Shown piece by piece: positions 1 to 9,745 of a DNA stretch of 64,000 nucleotides. Made by a program: the position numbers and the translations under genes. The notes under the pieces are model-generated. The model made no database searches, had not been told where the DNA came from, and was given only the letters and a program-made list of their open reading frames with translations. The first letter of the stretch is position 1. Each line of letters opens with the position of its first letter. The stretch spans positions 333,879 through 397,878 of the forward strand of contig CAKUJD010000003.1 in NCBI GenBank assembly GCA_934661195.1, written 5' to 3'. The DNA is from an uncultured Muribaculaceae bacterium. GTDB lineage: Bacteria; Bacteroidota; Bacteroidia; Bacteroidales; Muribaculaceae.

Positions 1-3000
1 ATTGAGCAGGCGGCACAGCTGCGCAGCATCACCAGCCATGGTGGTGCAGGCGCCACAGTCGCGGCCAGCTCAACAGCCTCGCAAGATGCCGAAGCCGTCA
101 AGGTGATACAGGCCAAGATTGCCCAAAGCAGGCAAGCGGGCCAGCCCAAGGCGGCGGTGGCAACCGTTGAAGAGAGCGTGAAAGCCGAACGGGCAAAAGG
201 CCTCGGACAGCCTGCGGGCAAGTACACGGCCGGCTCGTGGCAAGTGACCAACAAGGGCGGAGCGCGCCGAGCATCAAAGGCGCCGGCAACCTTGCCCGAT
301 GTGCTGCACGCGGCGGAATACGACACCAAGTATTCCGACGGCACCACCACGGTGAGCGGCATTGCAACCTTCAAGAAGACCGATGACACGCACGCAGTGC
401 TCTACAACCTGTGGGGCCTGAGCGACACGCTGCAGTGCACCTACGACCAGGCGTCAGGCACCGTGGCCGTGACACCGGCAAAAATCTACGACCACTCAAC
501 CTACGGTCCCGTGTGGGCATGCTCGATGGACCTGAACAAGCGCGTGTACAGCACGTCGACCCCTATCACGGGCACAATTGGTGCCGACGGCACCATCACA
601 CTGGGCTCATGGGGCGTGATAGTGACCACGGGAGAGTCGCAGGGCGGCTCGTTTGGCATTTTCAGCAAAAGCGAGTTCCGGCCCACAAATGCCACAATAA
701 GCGAGACGATTTACAACGGCAAGTCGGCTACCAACACCGACTCGGTGCGCACCTATCCGGTGTATATCAACCAGACCTATGACAACCAGGTGGACATTGT
801 GAACTTCACCAATAATGGAGCCGTGGTGAAAATGCGTCTCAAGCCAGACAAGTCGGTCAGCATATCACCTCAGCGCATATTCACCAACATGCTCTATGGC
901 CCGTTCAACTGCTATCCAGCCAACTGGGCCAAGAGCAAGAGCGCGCAAAAGGGTAACATGCTGGGCACAGGCACCGACACCGAGATTAACTTCGGCAACT
1001 ACGGCGTGTTCTGCCAGGCAAGCCAATCCACACGCGCCCTTGGCGTGCTGTCGGCCACTATAAAGTTCAGCAACGGCGTGGTGAAATATCCCACGCCTTC
1101 GGTTCAAGACTGGAAAGGCGACGGCACCGAAGCGTCTCCATTTATAATAAGCACCCCCTCACAGCTCAACGCATTTGCCGACGATGTGAACAGCGGCAAT
1201 GACTACAAGGGCAAATATGTGAAGCTGTGTAACGACCTCGACCTCAGCAGTTCAACCATGGCCTACACGCCAGTCGGCACTGAGAGCACGCCATTTCGCG
1301 GCTCGTTTAACGGCGGCGGCAACATGGTTAAAAATCTTTACATCAATGTGGGCGCAGAAGACTATCAGGGCCTGTTTGGCGTAGCCGACAGCACCAGCAG
1401 CATAAGCAACCTTAAGATGCAAGACGCCACCATTGTCACAGCTGGCACATATGCCGGAACCGTGGCTGGCAAATGCTCGGGCACAATGACCGACATCACC
1501 GTTGACGGCAGCAACATCACAGCCACAGGCTACGGAGCCGCTGGCGTAGTGGGATACTTCAACGGCCCGAAACTCACCAACTGCCAGTTTAACGGCAGCA
1601 TCACCGGAGCCGGAGAAAACGGCGGTGTGGCCGGCACAATAGCCGGCCAGGCCGTGGCCAGCAACCTTGCAGCCCACGGCTCGATTACAGTGACAAGCCT
1701 GGCCAGCTCGATGTGGAAATCACTCGGCGGCGTGGCAGGCTCGCTTCTTCCGGGCAAGCAATGCAACTCGCTTCTCACCGACAGCTACAGCGACATGCAA
1801 CTCACCGACAAAAGCGGCAACGCATACGTTGGCGGCGTGGTTGGCGAAGTGCTCGACGCCACGCTGCAACGCAGTTTCAACGCAGGCCCCATCAGTGCAG
1901 CCTCAACCACGAGCAGCTCAAGCACCAAAGGTGCTGTAGGCGGTGTGGCCGGAGATGTGTATGGCGGCAATGTATATGACTGCTACAACGGCAACTTGGT
2001 GCTGAACTCAGGCAACTCCACCAGCGTGGGCGGCGTGATTGGCTACATTCCCAACCCGTCGTACACCACCGATACGCACGGCAACAAAGAATATTCATAT
2101 CTGTCGAACGTGAAGCGCTGCTTCAACTACGGCCAAGTGCGCAACGGAGCCGTATATGAGAAAATGGGCGTGTATGGCACCGCCTACAGCGACAGCATAT
2201 TCACCGATGTGTATCACGACCAGCAAATGGTGGGCACCATAATGCCAGCATCTGCAAAACGCATGGAACAGACCACAGCGCAGCTCACCAGCGGCAAGGC
2301 ATACAACGGGTTTGACGCCAGCGTGTGGACATTCACCAACGGCCTGTATCCGCGCCTTAAAGCAATGGAGAGCACTAACGCGGCCTATCTAAGCGCAGCT
2401 CCCATCAGTTTCAAGAATGGTGAGAATGTAACCAAAGTGCGCAGCACATTCAAGGTGTCGACAGCCAACGACATTTATTGGAAACTCTACAACGGCTCAA
2501 CCTTTGCCGACGAGACGTCAGGCCTTAAAATAGCCGGCGACTCTGTGACAGTGAAGAGCACATATTCCAACGAGGTGCTGGTGGCTCTGTCGAAAGCCGA
2601 CAACAGCATAGTGAAAATGTATTCACTCGCAACCGTCAACCCGACGCTTTTCAGCGGCTCAGGCACTGAGGCCGACCCGTATCTGATTAAGAGCAAGGCC
2701 GACCTTGAGGCCATGGACGAGGGCATCTCGAAATATGGCCAGACGTTCAAGGGCGACTTCTTCAAGCAGACCAACGACATCGACGCCACAGGTTTCGGCG
2801 GCATTGGCATGGGCGGCAACAGCGCGCGCCAGTTCAACGCCACCTACGACGGCGGGGGCCATGCAATCCACAACCTGAAGATTGACGGTGTGGTGTATGG
2901 AGCCGACGGCAAGGCCGACAACAAGCAATCGCTCATTGCAGTGTCGCTTTTCGGCTTTATCGGAACAAATGGCACAGTGAAAAACCTGGCCATGGCCAGC

Positions 3001-6000
3001 GACTGCTCATTCAAAGCCTACAACTACGCATCGGGCATCGCAGCCGTCAACTACGGCCGCGTGACCAACTGCAAGAACTATGCCGATGTGACCACATCAT
3101 ACAACTACGCAGGCGGCGTGGTTGCCCTCAACCAGCCCGACGCTGTGGTAGACGGCTGCTACAATGCGGGCCACATCCTCACCGGCAACTCGTATGCCGC
3201 CGGTATCGCGGCCTACTCGCTGGGAACAGTGCAGTATTGCCAGAACGACGGATACATTGAAGGCGACAGTGTGGATGCAAGCCACAAGGCCAACAGCCAG
3301 TATCAAGTGGCCGGCATTGTGGCCACCAATGGTTCGGAAAGCCTGATTCGCGGCAACATAAACTCCGGCTCAATCTATGCCAACCGCACAGTGGGCGGCA
3401 TCACCACCGCAGCTGTGCAAAAAGGCACCATCGAGCATAACATCAACTACGGCACCGTGGAGCGCAGCAAAGCAGGCGACGCCGCACGCGGAGCAGTGCT
3501 TGCCACTGCGCCTGGGGCATCGTATGCTGTGGCCAACAACTACTACGACACTCAGATAGGATACTATGGCGCGGCAGCCAGCTCATCAATTGGCGGCGCC
3601 ACAGGGGTTAACACAAGCGTTCTCACAAGCGGCAAGGCCATAGAGGGCTTCGAGTCCGACCGCTACGACTGGAGCGAAGGCCTGTATCCCGTAATCAAAG
3701 CGTTCAAGGACGAGCCGGCAGCCATTGCCAACCGCAAAATGGTGGTCACATTCGCTGACGGCCAAAACGCCGATGACGTATACACCGACGCCACACTCTA
3801 CAAAGCCAGCGACCTGCAGTGGACACTGGAAAGCGGCAAAAACTTCATTGCTGCCAACGGGGTGCTGAAGGTGAACCTCACCGCCGACACCACATCGCTG
3901 CGCGACGTGCTCACCGCCAAAGTGGGCAACTACAGCAAGGTGATCGCACTGCGCGCAATGCCCAACGTGTTTGAAGGTCAAGGCACAGCCGACGAACCCT
4001 TCCTGATTAAGAGCAAAGACGACATGCTGAAGCTGGCCAAGTTCACCAACACCGAAGCCTACCCGTTCAGCGGACGCCACTTCAAGGTGCTTAACGACAT
4101 TGACTTCGGCAGCACCACCTATGAGTGCGTGGGCGTGGACGCAGGCAACTTCAACGGCGACTTCAACGGCAACGGCAAGAAATTCATGAACATCAACAAC
4201 ACATACACAAGCACCCAGAGCAACCGAGGCCTGTTTGGCAACGTTGGTCCGCAAGGAGCCGTGCACGACCTGACTGTGGCAAGCGGCACCATCACCAGCT
4301 ACCGCTACAACGGCGCCGTGGCCGGCAATGTGTATGGCAAGGTGTATAACTGCCAGAACTACGCAAACATCTACTCAGAGAGCAGCGCGGCTGCCGGCAT
4401 CGCCGGATATGTGAAAAACGGCGGATCGGTGGTCAACTGCCAGAACCACGGCAAAGTTGACTCAAAGGGCAACTATCTGGCCGGCATCGCCTATTACGTT
4501 GAAAAAGGCGCACTGGTGGAGAATTGCGAGAACGACACTACAATTGGCTATGAGAAGAAGAATGGCGTGGGCGGCATTGCAACCTATAGCTACGGAACAA
4601 TTCGCAACTGCGTCAATAAAGGCACGCTCGCAGGACTCTCGACCATAGGCGGCATTCTGGCCAACTCTTACGGCGGCGACTCGATTCTGTATTGCACCAA
4701 CGAGGGCGAGATTCAATCAACCGGCAGCAGTGTGGGCGGCATTCTGGGCACAGGCAGGAAATCACTTGCACCCGTTGTGATCACCGGATGCCACAACACC
4801 GCAGCCGTGACCGGCAAGGGCTACCTTGGCGGCGTGGCCGGACGCCTGTATGAAGGCTCAGTGCTCACCGACTGCTACAACACCGGCGATGTGACAAGCA
4901 TCTCATCGACCAACATTGGCGGTGTGGCAGGAGCTCTGGCCGGTGGCAACGGCTATGTGTCGAGCATGACACGCTGCTACAACACCGGCAACATCATCAG
5001 CGCCGGCCAATATACCGGCGGCGTGGTTGGCGACAACGATGAAGAAACCTACTACGAAGACTGCTACAACACTGGCGACATCATCAGCAGCGCCAATTAT
5101 GCAGCCGGATTTGCAGGAGGCATGAGCGGCAAGGCCGTGAACTGCTACAACACCGGCAATGTGGAGGCCTCGGGCTACGGCATTGGCGGCTTCGGCGGCA
5201 TTGGCGGCGGCGAAATCCACAACTGCTTCAACCTGGGCAACGTGACCTCGACAAGCGCAGCCAACAGCTATGGCGTGGCTGGCGGCCTTTGGGGCTACGG
5301 ACGCTGCAAGATATACAACAGCTACAACATGGGCAAGGTGTCGGGCCAAGGCTATGTGGGCGGCATTGCCGGCGGCACATTCGACGGCTTCACTTTGGTG
5401 AATTCGTATAACGCAGGCGAAATCGCCACTCCCGACACCACCCACAGCGGCAACATTTGTCCTATCAACAACGACAAGGAGCTCTACCTCACCAACGTGT
5501 ATTACGACACCGACGTGAACAAGGGCTTCACCCCGTCGAACACCGACGCCATGGCCAAGGGCGTGAGCACCCGCGACCTGGCGCTGTGCAACGCGCTTGA
5601 GGGCGACACCGTGTTCACTCTGATTCCGGGCATGTATCCCACAATCAAGGCCCAGGCTCAGAATGAACTGGCCAACTGGTTTGCCGCCGTGCCCGTGGTG
5701 GGCGAAGGCGAGGACTACCAGCACGTGCGCTCGGCATTCACCGTGGGCACTCCGGCTGGCACCGTGTGGACCACAAGCGAGCACCTGTTCCTGAAAGACG
5801 GCAAGGTGGACAGCAACGAGAACGGCGCCGCATGGGTGACCAAGACCTATGGCGACCGCGTGAAGACCTACAACCTTGTGATTGAGCGAGCCACTGGCGT
5901 TGACGGCATCGGCACCGACGCCGCCATTGTCAAGACCGACTACTACACCGTGAGCGGTGTGGCTCTGGGCTCGCAGCGTCCCGACGCTGCAGGCGTCTAC

Positions 6001-6066
6001 ATTGCCAAGGACTACTACACCAACGGCAAGAGCGCTGCCCACAAGATTGTGGTGAGCGGAAAGTAA
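1..6066 (+). CDS. Giant GLUG-repeat surface protein, paralogue 1 (5' end outside window)
   Basis: The frame is open from base 1, so the gene starts upstream; about 2021 residues are visible and only the signal peptide and first residues are missing. After an Ala/Gln/Lys-rich stretch come two tandem beta-type segments, each with a Gly-Trp/Tyr-Gly-Val signature. Three blocks follow, each opening with a G-x-G-T-x-x-x-P-(Y/F)-x-I motif (residues near 380, 890 and 1330 of the visible part) and running into GLUG-type repeats of the GGIAG...C-Y/F-N-x-G type. The repeats are densest in the last third. The C-terminus has the YYTVSG...GVYI...KIVV pattern of Bacteroidetes secreted proteins. GLUG repeats are known from surface adhesins and proteases; adhesion is an inference. 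Paralogues lie at 17718-23660 and 39660-45665. Long open frames on the opposite strand are GC-bias shadows. Confidence 0.9.
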   Translation: MEQAAQLRSITSHGGAGATVAASSTASQDAEAVKVIQAKIAQSRQAGQPKAAVATVEESVKAERAKGLGQPAGKYTAGSWQVTNKGGARRASKAPATLPDVLHAAEYDTKYSDGTTTVSGIATFKKTDDTHAVLYNLWGLSDTLQCTYDQASGTVAVTPAKIYDHSTYGPVWACSMDLNKRVYSTSTPITGTIGADGTITLGSWGVIVTTGESQGGSFGIFSKSEFRPTNATISETIYNGKSATNTDSVRTYPVYINQTYDNQVDIVNFTNNGAVVKMRLKPDKSVSISPQRIFTNMLYGPFNCYPANWAKSKSAQKGNMLGTGTDTEINFGNYGVFCQASQSTRALGVLSATIKFSNGVVKYPTPSVQDWKGDGTEASPFIISTPSQLNAFADDVNSGNDYKGKYVKLCNDLDLSSSTMAYTPVGTESTPFRGSFNGGGNMVKNLYINVGAEDYQGLFGVADSTSSISNLKMQDATIVTAGTYAGTVAGKCSGTMTDITVDGSNITATGYGAAGVVGYFNGPKLTNCQFNGSITGAGENGGVAGTIAGQAVASNLAAHGSITVTSLASSMWKSLGGVAGSLLPGKQCNSLLTDSYSDMQLTDKSGNAYVGGVVGEVLDATLQRSFNAGPISAASTTSSSSTKGAVGGVAGDVYGGNVYDCYNGNLVLNSGNSTSVGGVIGYIPNPSYTTDTHGNKEYSYLSNVKRCFNYGQVRNGAVYEKMGVYGTAYSDSIFTDVYHDQQMVGTIMPASAKRMEQTTAQLTSGKAYNGFDASVWTFTNGLYPRLKAMESTNAAYLSAAPISFKNGENVTKVRSTFKVSTANDIYWKLYNGSTFADETSGLKIAGDSVTVKSTYSNEVLVALSKADNSIVKMYSLATVNPTLFSGSGTEADPYLIKSKADLEAMDEGISKYGQTFKGDFFKQTNDIDATGFGGIGMGGNSARQFNATYDGGGHAIHNLKIDGVVYGADGKADNKQSLIAVSLFGFIGTNGTVKNLAMASDCSFKAYNYASGIAAVNYGRVTNCKNYADVTTSYNYAGGVVALNQPDAVVDGCYNAGHILTGNSYAAGIAAYSLGTVQYCQNDGYIEGDSVDASHKANSQYQVAGIVATNGSESLIRGNINSGSIYANRTVGGITTAAVQKGTIEHNINYGTVERSKAGDAARGAVLATAPGASYAVANNYYDTQIGYYGAAASSSIGGATGVNTSVLTSGKAIEGFESDRYDWSEGLYPVIKAFKDEPAAIANRKMVVTFADGQNADDVYTDATLYKASDLQWTLESGKNFIAANGVLKVNLTADTTSLRDVLTAKVGNYSKVIALRAMPNVFEGQGTADEPFLIKSKDDMLKLAKFTNTEAYPFSGRHFKVLNDIDFGSTTYECVGVDAGNFNGDFNGNGKKFMNINNTYTSTQSNRGLFGNVGPQGAVHDLTVASGTITSYRYNGAVAGNVYGKVYNCQNYANIYSESSAAAGIAGYVKNGGSVVNCQNHGKVDSKGNYLAGIAYYVEKGALVENCENDTTIGYEKKNGVGGIATYSYGTIRNCVNKGTLAGLSTIGGILANSYGGDSILYCTNEGEIQSTGSSVGGILGTGRKSLAPVVITGCHNTAAVTGKGYLGGVAGRLYEGSVLTDCYNTGDVTSISSTNIGGVAGALAGGNGYVSSMTRCYNTGNIISAGQYTGGVVGDNDEETYYEDCYNTGDIISSANYAAGFAGGMSGKAVNCYNTGNVEASGYGIGGFGGIGGGEIHNCFNLGNVTSTSAANSYGVAGGLWGYGRCKIYNSYNMGKVSGQGYVGGIAGGTFDGFTLVNSYNAGEIATPDTTHSGNICPINNDKELYLTNVYYDTDVNKGFTPSNTDAMAKGVSTRDLALCNALEGDTVFTLIPGMYPTIKAQAQNELANWFAAVPVVGEGEDYQHVRSAFTVGTPAGTVWTTSEHLFLKDGKVDSNENGAAWVTKTYGDRVKTYNLVIERATGVDGIGTDAAIVKTDYYTVSGVALGSQRPDAAGVYIAKDYYTNGKSAAHKIVVSGK

Positions 6067-6095
6067 CGAAGAGTAGCACTACCCTATAAGCGAAA

Positions 6096-6136
6096 CGCGG
6101 GGAGCGGCCAAGCGGCCGTTCCCCGCGCTCGTTTTC
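6096..6136 (+). terminator. Rho-independent terminator after GLUG paralogue 1
   Basis: A 13-bp GC-rich stem (6097-6109 with 6114-6126, one G-U pair, 4-nt loop) is followed by a short T-rich tail (gttttc). It sits 30 nt past the stop of the GLUG gene and before the convergent nramp gene, so it may serve both. Confidence 0.75.
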
Positions 6137-6146
6137 TGTAGAGCCC

Positions 6147-7409
6147 CTACATCAGCACATCGGCCAGCAGCCACAGGTTGAGGACTGTGACCACGGCGGC
6201 AAGGGCATAGAGGAAGCACTTGTTGGGCAGGCTGTTGGCATAGCGGCCCATTACGCGGCGCGACGAGGTGAGCCCCACTTGCAGAAACATGGTGAAGGGC
6301 AGCTGCACGCTGAGCAGCATCTGCGAGTAGAGCAGCCCCTTAAAGGGGTCGCCCACCAGCATGATGCACACCACGGCAAGGCCAAGCGACAGAGATATGC
6401 CCGTCACCGAGTGGGCGTCGCGCGGATGATACTGCTCGCCAAACATGCCCGAAAATATGCAGCCAGCCGCCATGCCGCTGGTGATGGTGCTTGAGATGCC
6501 CGCCAGCAGCAAAGCCAGGGCAAAGATGCCGGCAGCATTGCCGCCAAGCAGCGGAGTGAGCAAGGCCTGCGCCTGCGAGAGGTCGGCCACCGACTGGTGG
6601 GCGGCGTGGAAGGTGGTGGCGGCAAGCAGAATCATGGCGCTGTTGATGGCCCAGCCCACTATCATCGAAAACAGGGTGTCGAACAGCTCATACTTCAGCG
6701 CGCGCTCAATGCCGCCGCGGCCCGTGCGGTTGATTTGGCGGCTCTGCACCAGCTCGGAGTGCAAATAGAGGTTGTGCGGCATCACCACCGCGCCCAGCAC
6801 CGACATCACTATGAGCAGGCTGCCCTGCTCCACGCTGGGCACCACCCAGCCGTGCACAGCCGCCGGCCAGTCGATTTTCACCAAAAACAGCTCGTAGATA
6901 AACGACAGGCCTATCATCGACACAAAGGTGATGATCATGCGCTCGATGCGCTTGTAGGAGTTGGTGAACAGCAGCACGGCCACAGCTGCCGCCGACAGCA
7001 GCGCACCCCACACGATGGGCACGCCCAGCAGCATTTGCAGCGCTATGGCCGCACCCAAAATCTCGGCCAGCGAGGTGGAGATGCTGGCCATGAACGCCGT
7101 AGCCAGAATGGGACGCGACACCCACTGCGGAGCATAGCGCTCGGCGGCCTCGCTAAGGCACAGACCGGTGACGATGCCCAGATGGGCCACATTGTGCTGC
7201 AGGGCGATGAGCATGATGGTCGACAGCGTGACCACCCACAGCAGCGCATAGCCGTAGTCGGAGCCGGCGGCGAAATTGCTGGCCCAATTGCCGGGGTCGA
7301 TGAAGCCCACAGTCACCAGCAGGCCAGGACCGATGTTTCGGATAATGTCGATTGCGCCAAAGCCCTTGGGACGGCCCTCGGTGCGCAGAATATTGATGAT
7401 GCTTCTCAT
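6147..7409 (-). CDS. mntH: Nramp family divalent metal (Mn2+/Fe2+) transporter
   Basis: This is an inner-membrane, proton-coupled divalent metal importer of 420 residues, the usual length for bacterial Nramp proteins. The TM1 metal-binding motif Asp-Pro-Gly-Asn is at residues 38-41 and the TM6 Met-Pro-His motif at 210-212; both supply metal ligands in structurally known family members. About eleven hydrophobic segments are visible. A TAACTTTG -7 box lies on the - strand at 7436-7443, about 27 nt upstream of the ATG. The gene stands alone between convergent and divergent neighbours. The family is clear; whether Mn or Fe is the physiological substrate cannot be read from the sequence. Confidence 0.9.
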   Translation of the reverse strand: MRSIINILRTEGRPKGFGAIDIIRNIGPGLLVTVGFIDPGNWASNFAAGSDYGYALLWVVTLSTIMLIALQHNVAHLGIVTGLCLSEAAERYAPQWVSRPILATAFMASISTSLAEILGAAIALQMLLGVPIVWGALLSAAAVAVLLFTNSYKRIERMIITFVSMIGLSFIYELFLVKIDWPAAVHGWVVPSVEQGSLLIVMSVLGAVVMPHNLYLHSELVQSRQINRTGRGGIERALKYELFDTLFSMIVGWAINSAMILLAATTFHAAHQSVADLSQAQALLTPLLGGNAAGIFALALLLAGISSTITSGMAAGCIFSGMFGEQYHPRDAHSVTGISLSLGLAVVCIMLVGDPFKGLLYSQMLLSVQLPFTMFLQVGLTSSRRVMGRYANSLPNKCFLYALAAVVTVLNLWLLADVLM

Positions 7410-7435
7410 AAATTGTGCTTTTTGCTATTTTCCGG

Positions 7436-7466
7436 CAAAGTTAAGGGCGCAGTGTGAATTGCGCAA
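7436..7466 (-). promoter_or_regulatory. Bacteroidetes-type promoter of the Nramp gene
   Basis: On the - strand, TAACTTTG (7436-7443) matches the TAnnTTTG -7 consensus, with a TTG (7464-7466) 20 nt further upstream as a -33 element. Confidence 0.55.
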
Positions 7467-7486
7467 TCCCCACAAGCGGCTATTTT

Positions 7487-7502
7487 TTGGCACGATTGTT
7501 GC
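7487..7502 (+). promoter_or_regulatory. Sigma-54 type promoter upstream of the zinc-ribbon gene
   Basis: TTGGCACGATTGTTGC is a perfect match to the sigma-54 -24/-12 consensus TGGCAC-N5-TTGC. It points toward the gene at 7622, with a leader of about 105 nt. It lies back to back with the housekeeping-type promoter of the Nramp gene. Confidence 0.6.
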
Positions 7503-7621
7503 TTATATTGTACATAGAAGTCCACAACGGGCTTTAATTTTCCTTATTTAATCACCTGGAGGCAGGCCAGTGGCGTGAGTATGCACCTCACAGCCCCGCC
7601 TCCAAAAAAACATTTTTCGCA

Positions 7622-8458
7622 ATGAAACCCACAAAAAACCGCATGTACTGCGTTGCATGCCAGCGACCAAAGATGCACTTTGAGTCGAAAAAGAAGGCCG
7701 ACAACTTTATTAAGTTCAACGCGGCCGAAATGATTAGCGAGGGCCTTAAAGCACCCGTGAGAAGCTACTACTGCCAGCTGTGCGGGGCGTGGCACGTGAC
7801 CAGCAACCCCTCAATGGCCGCCGGAGAAAGACTCGACCGGCGCGACAAGGGGATAGCACGGCGCATCGACCAAGAAATGGTGTGTGAAGCAGAATTCAAA
7901 GCCCGCATGGAACGGCTGAATGAAATGTGGGACGACTACAACTTTGCCGTTGGCCTATGCGACTTCTCAAAAGCGGCCGATGTGCTGAACAAAATTGAAT
8001 CAGAGATTCCAACACACGCAAAAGAAAAGAAGCAGATTAAACGGGTTACGGCTCAGCGCACCAAAGTTGCTGCAGAGCGCGCACGCCTCAACCGGCTCAA
8101 CGAACTGGCTGTCCTTAGCAAAGAGGAGCAACGCAAACTGGTTGACACCACCGAAGATGCCGGGGCGAAAGAAAGAATCAAAAAAGACCTGCAAATAATC
8201 AATTCAATAAGGCTGGTGCATGACGTGTTTGCCAAGCAAGAGAGCCTGATTGCATGCAACGATGTGGAGCTCGTTAGCGAAATAGTGGAAAAGTGCAGGC
8301 AGTATATAAAATTAGGCACCACAGGCTCGAAACGCGCTAAAGGGCTACTAAACAAGCGCCTTGACGAAATAATGCACAGCAGAAAGCAGCGAATAATCAA
8401 CGATGAGTGGGGCGACTGGTTATTCGGACCAACACATGCCACTCAGCCAGCGTCATAA
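7622..8458 (+). CDS. Hypothetical protein with N-terminal zinc-ribbon-like motif
   Basis: The product has 278 residues, is hydrophilic, and has no signal peptide, so it is probably cytoplasmic. The N-terminus has two Cys-x2-Cys pairs: Cys-Val-Ala-Cys near residues 10-13, and Cys-Gln-Leu-Cys followed by Gly-Ala-Trp-His near 53-60. This is compatible with one zinc-binding treble-clef or ribbon. The rest is charged and Lys/Glu/Arg-rich with predicted helices, possibly coiled coil. I do not recognise a characterised family. The ATG at 7622 is the first good start after the leader. A sigma-54-type promoter sits 120 nt upstream, which would tie expression to an enhancer-binding regulator. Confidence 0.75.
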   Translation: MKPTKNRMYCVACQRPKMHFESKKKADNFIKFNAAEMISEGLKAPVRSYYCQLCGAWHVTSNPSMAAGERLDRRDKGIARRIDQEMVCEAEFKARMERLNEMWDDYNFAVGLCDFSKAADVLNKIESEIPTHAKEKKQIKRVTAQRTKVAAERARLNRLNELAVLSKEEQRKLVDTTEDAGAKERIKKDLQIINSIRLVHDVFAKQESLIACNDVELVSEIVEKCRQYIKLGTTGSKRAKGLLNKRLDEIMHSRKQRIINDEWGDWLFGPTHATQPAS

Positions 8459-8627
8459 ACGTTTGTGGCGGTGGTCGCATTCCGCTGGAATGCATTGGCT
8501 GAGGGTGGCCGTTTGCAGGCATTTCGCGTCGGCCAAGGCCATCGCTGCATACCTGCCGACACCCATCCAATCCATAAACGGGGTTAATGCACCCTCTCGT
8601 AATCAGTTGAATTAAAGCGAATTAGCT

Positions 8628-8651
8628 GTAGGGACGCGGCATGCCGCGTCC
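8628..8651 (-). repeat. REP-like palindrome, copy 1
   Basis: Core GGACGCGGCATGCCGCGTCC preceded by gta; the left (GTAGGG) end only, without the 12-nt gcc-rich tail of the full unit. Oriented opposite to copy 2. Confidence 0.85.
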
Positions 8652-8718
8652 AACGGGAATAACGCATTTATTCGTGGGAATTATGTGGATGAGTTGGTGT
8701 CGACTGATTGGTGGTTTT

Positions 8719-8757
8719 GGGGCTACGCCCATTGGACGCGGCATGCCGCGTCCCTAC
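8719..8757 (+). repeat. REP-like palindrome, copy 2
   Basis: Full unit: GGGCTACGCCC, short spacer, then the 20-bp palindrome and CTAC. Intergenic, next to the 3' end of the yczE-like gene. Confidence 0.85.
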
Positions 8758-8833
8758 AGATAATACTCTGAAAATTAGCAAATTAAGTACTGCACATTGG
8801 CTACTTTAAGTCCTAATCTTTCTACTGTAAACC

Positions 8834-9577
8834 TTACTTGCGGTAGATGAGGCGGGCAAGGCCGAAGAGGTAGCGGCGGAAGCCGGGACGATAGGCCAGC
8901 ACGCGCTGGAACCAGCCCAAATGGCGTCCCACGGTCTTCACCACCAGCCCAACGTAGACCATGGCAAACAGTGTGCCCACTCCCACTATCGACCACTGCC
9001 AGGCACCGAAAAAGCCGTAGCAGGCCACCACACCAAGTGCCACCAGCGAGGCGTCGACGCATATCTTCACCTTCGGAAACTCTATGCCTGTGACCTGGGT
9101 GATGGCCACAGGAAAGCCTTCGCCCGGCATGGTGACGCTGCCGCAACGCACCTCAAGCGCTATGCCAATGCCTAAAATCGTGCATCCGGCCACCTGCGCT
9201 GCCGCCTTGGCCAGCAGCGACTGCGGCACGAGCCACGCAGTGAGTGCCATGTTGAGGTCGATGAGCGATCCAAACACGAAGCCCACCAGCAGCTGGAACA
9301 GCTGCACCGGGTCGAAGCGGCGGCGCAGCACCAGCAGCTGCCCCACCACCAGCAGGGCGTTCATGGCGCATGTGTACTGGCCTATGGTGAGCGGCGACAC
9401 CAGGCCTCGGGCGCCTGCCGACTGAAACACGTAGGGCAGCACACTGATTACGCTCGACCCGAGCATTGAGCGCACACACACGGCCACGCCGGCAGTCATC
9501 ACCCACAGCGAGCCCAGCAGCAGCAAGTGCTGCCAGCAAAACGACACTACCCTATCCTTTATTCCTGTTGCTCTCAT
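8834..9577 (-). CDS. YczE/YitT-like integral membrane protein
   Basis: The product has 247 residues from the ATG at 9577 (a TTG ten codons upstream is less likely). At least five hydrophobic helices are visible, and the N-terminus looks like a first membrane segment. The conserved stretch Pro-Gly-Glu-Gly-Phe-Pro-Val-Ala-Ile in the middle, followed by Phe-Pro-Lys-Val-Lys, matches the YczE/YyaS group of membrane proteins (COG2364). Their substrate is not established, so none is assigned. The gene lies about 170 nt downstream of deaD on the same strand, with a REP-like palindrome in between. Confidence 0.75.
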   Translation of the reverse strand: MRATGIKDRVVSFCWQHLLLLGSLWVMTAGVAVCVRSMLGSSVISVLPYVFQSAGARGLVSPLTIGQYTCAMNALLVVGQLLVLRRRFDPVQLFQLLVGFVFGSLIDLNMALTAWLVPQSLLAKAAAQVAGCTILGIGIALEVRCGSVTMPGEGFPVAITQVTGIEFPKVKICVDASLVALGVVACYGFFGAWQWSIVGVGTLFAMVYVGLVVKTVGRHLGWFQRVLAYRPGFRRYLFGLARLIYRK

Positions 9578-9683
9578 CCTATCATTATATTTTTTCGCCA
9601 ATAGCAAGCACCACTAGCGCATAGAGGGCCAATGGTGCTGTTTTTTATTGCAAAATATAATTAACTAATATTCAGCAAATTGC

Positions 9684-9710
9684 GGCGGACGTGGCATGCC
9701 ACGTCCCTAC
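9684..9710 (+). repeat. REP-like palindrome, copy 3 (compensatory variant)
   Basis: The core reads GGACGTGGCATGCCACGTCC: both arms changed together (C to T on the left, G to A on the right), so the palindrome is kept. It lies between deaD and the yczE-like gene. Confidence 0.85.
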
Positions 9711-9745
9711 AGCAATCGTCACTGTGTGGCGCATTCACCACACGC

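Larger units (their letters stand above)
8459..8833. other. Gene-free region with dispersed repeats
   Basis: It holds one copy of the second half of the composite repeat (about 8471-8580) and two REP-like palindromes in opposite orientation (8628-8651 and 8719-8757). The opposed palindromes could form a larger hairpin between convergent genes. No coding potential is seen. Confidence 0.7.

Noticed and set aside
4800..5400. Tandem DNA repeats inside the GLUG genes as a variable-number repeat
   Set aside because: The repetition is at protein level (GLUG units); the DNA is diverged between units, so slippage is unlikely.
4903..6042. Long open frame of 379 codons on the - strand inside GLUG paralogue 1 (similar ones at 3586-4266, 19248-20480, 21306-22409)
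   Set aside because: They are antisense to repetitive GC-rich coding sequence, have Ala/His/Val-rich low-complexity translations, and no motif or start signal.
6597..7457. 286-codon + strand frame antisense to the Nramp gene
   Set aside because: Composition is typical of a shadow (His/Gln/Arg-rich), while the opposite strand carries all Nramp motifs.
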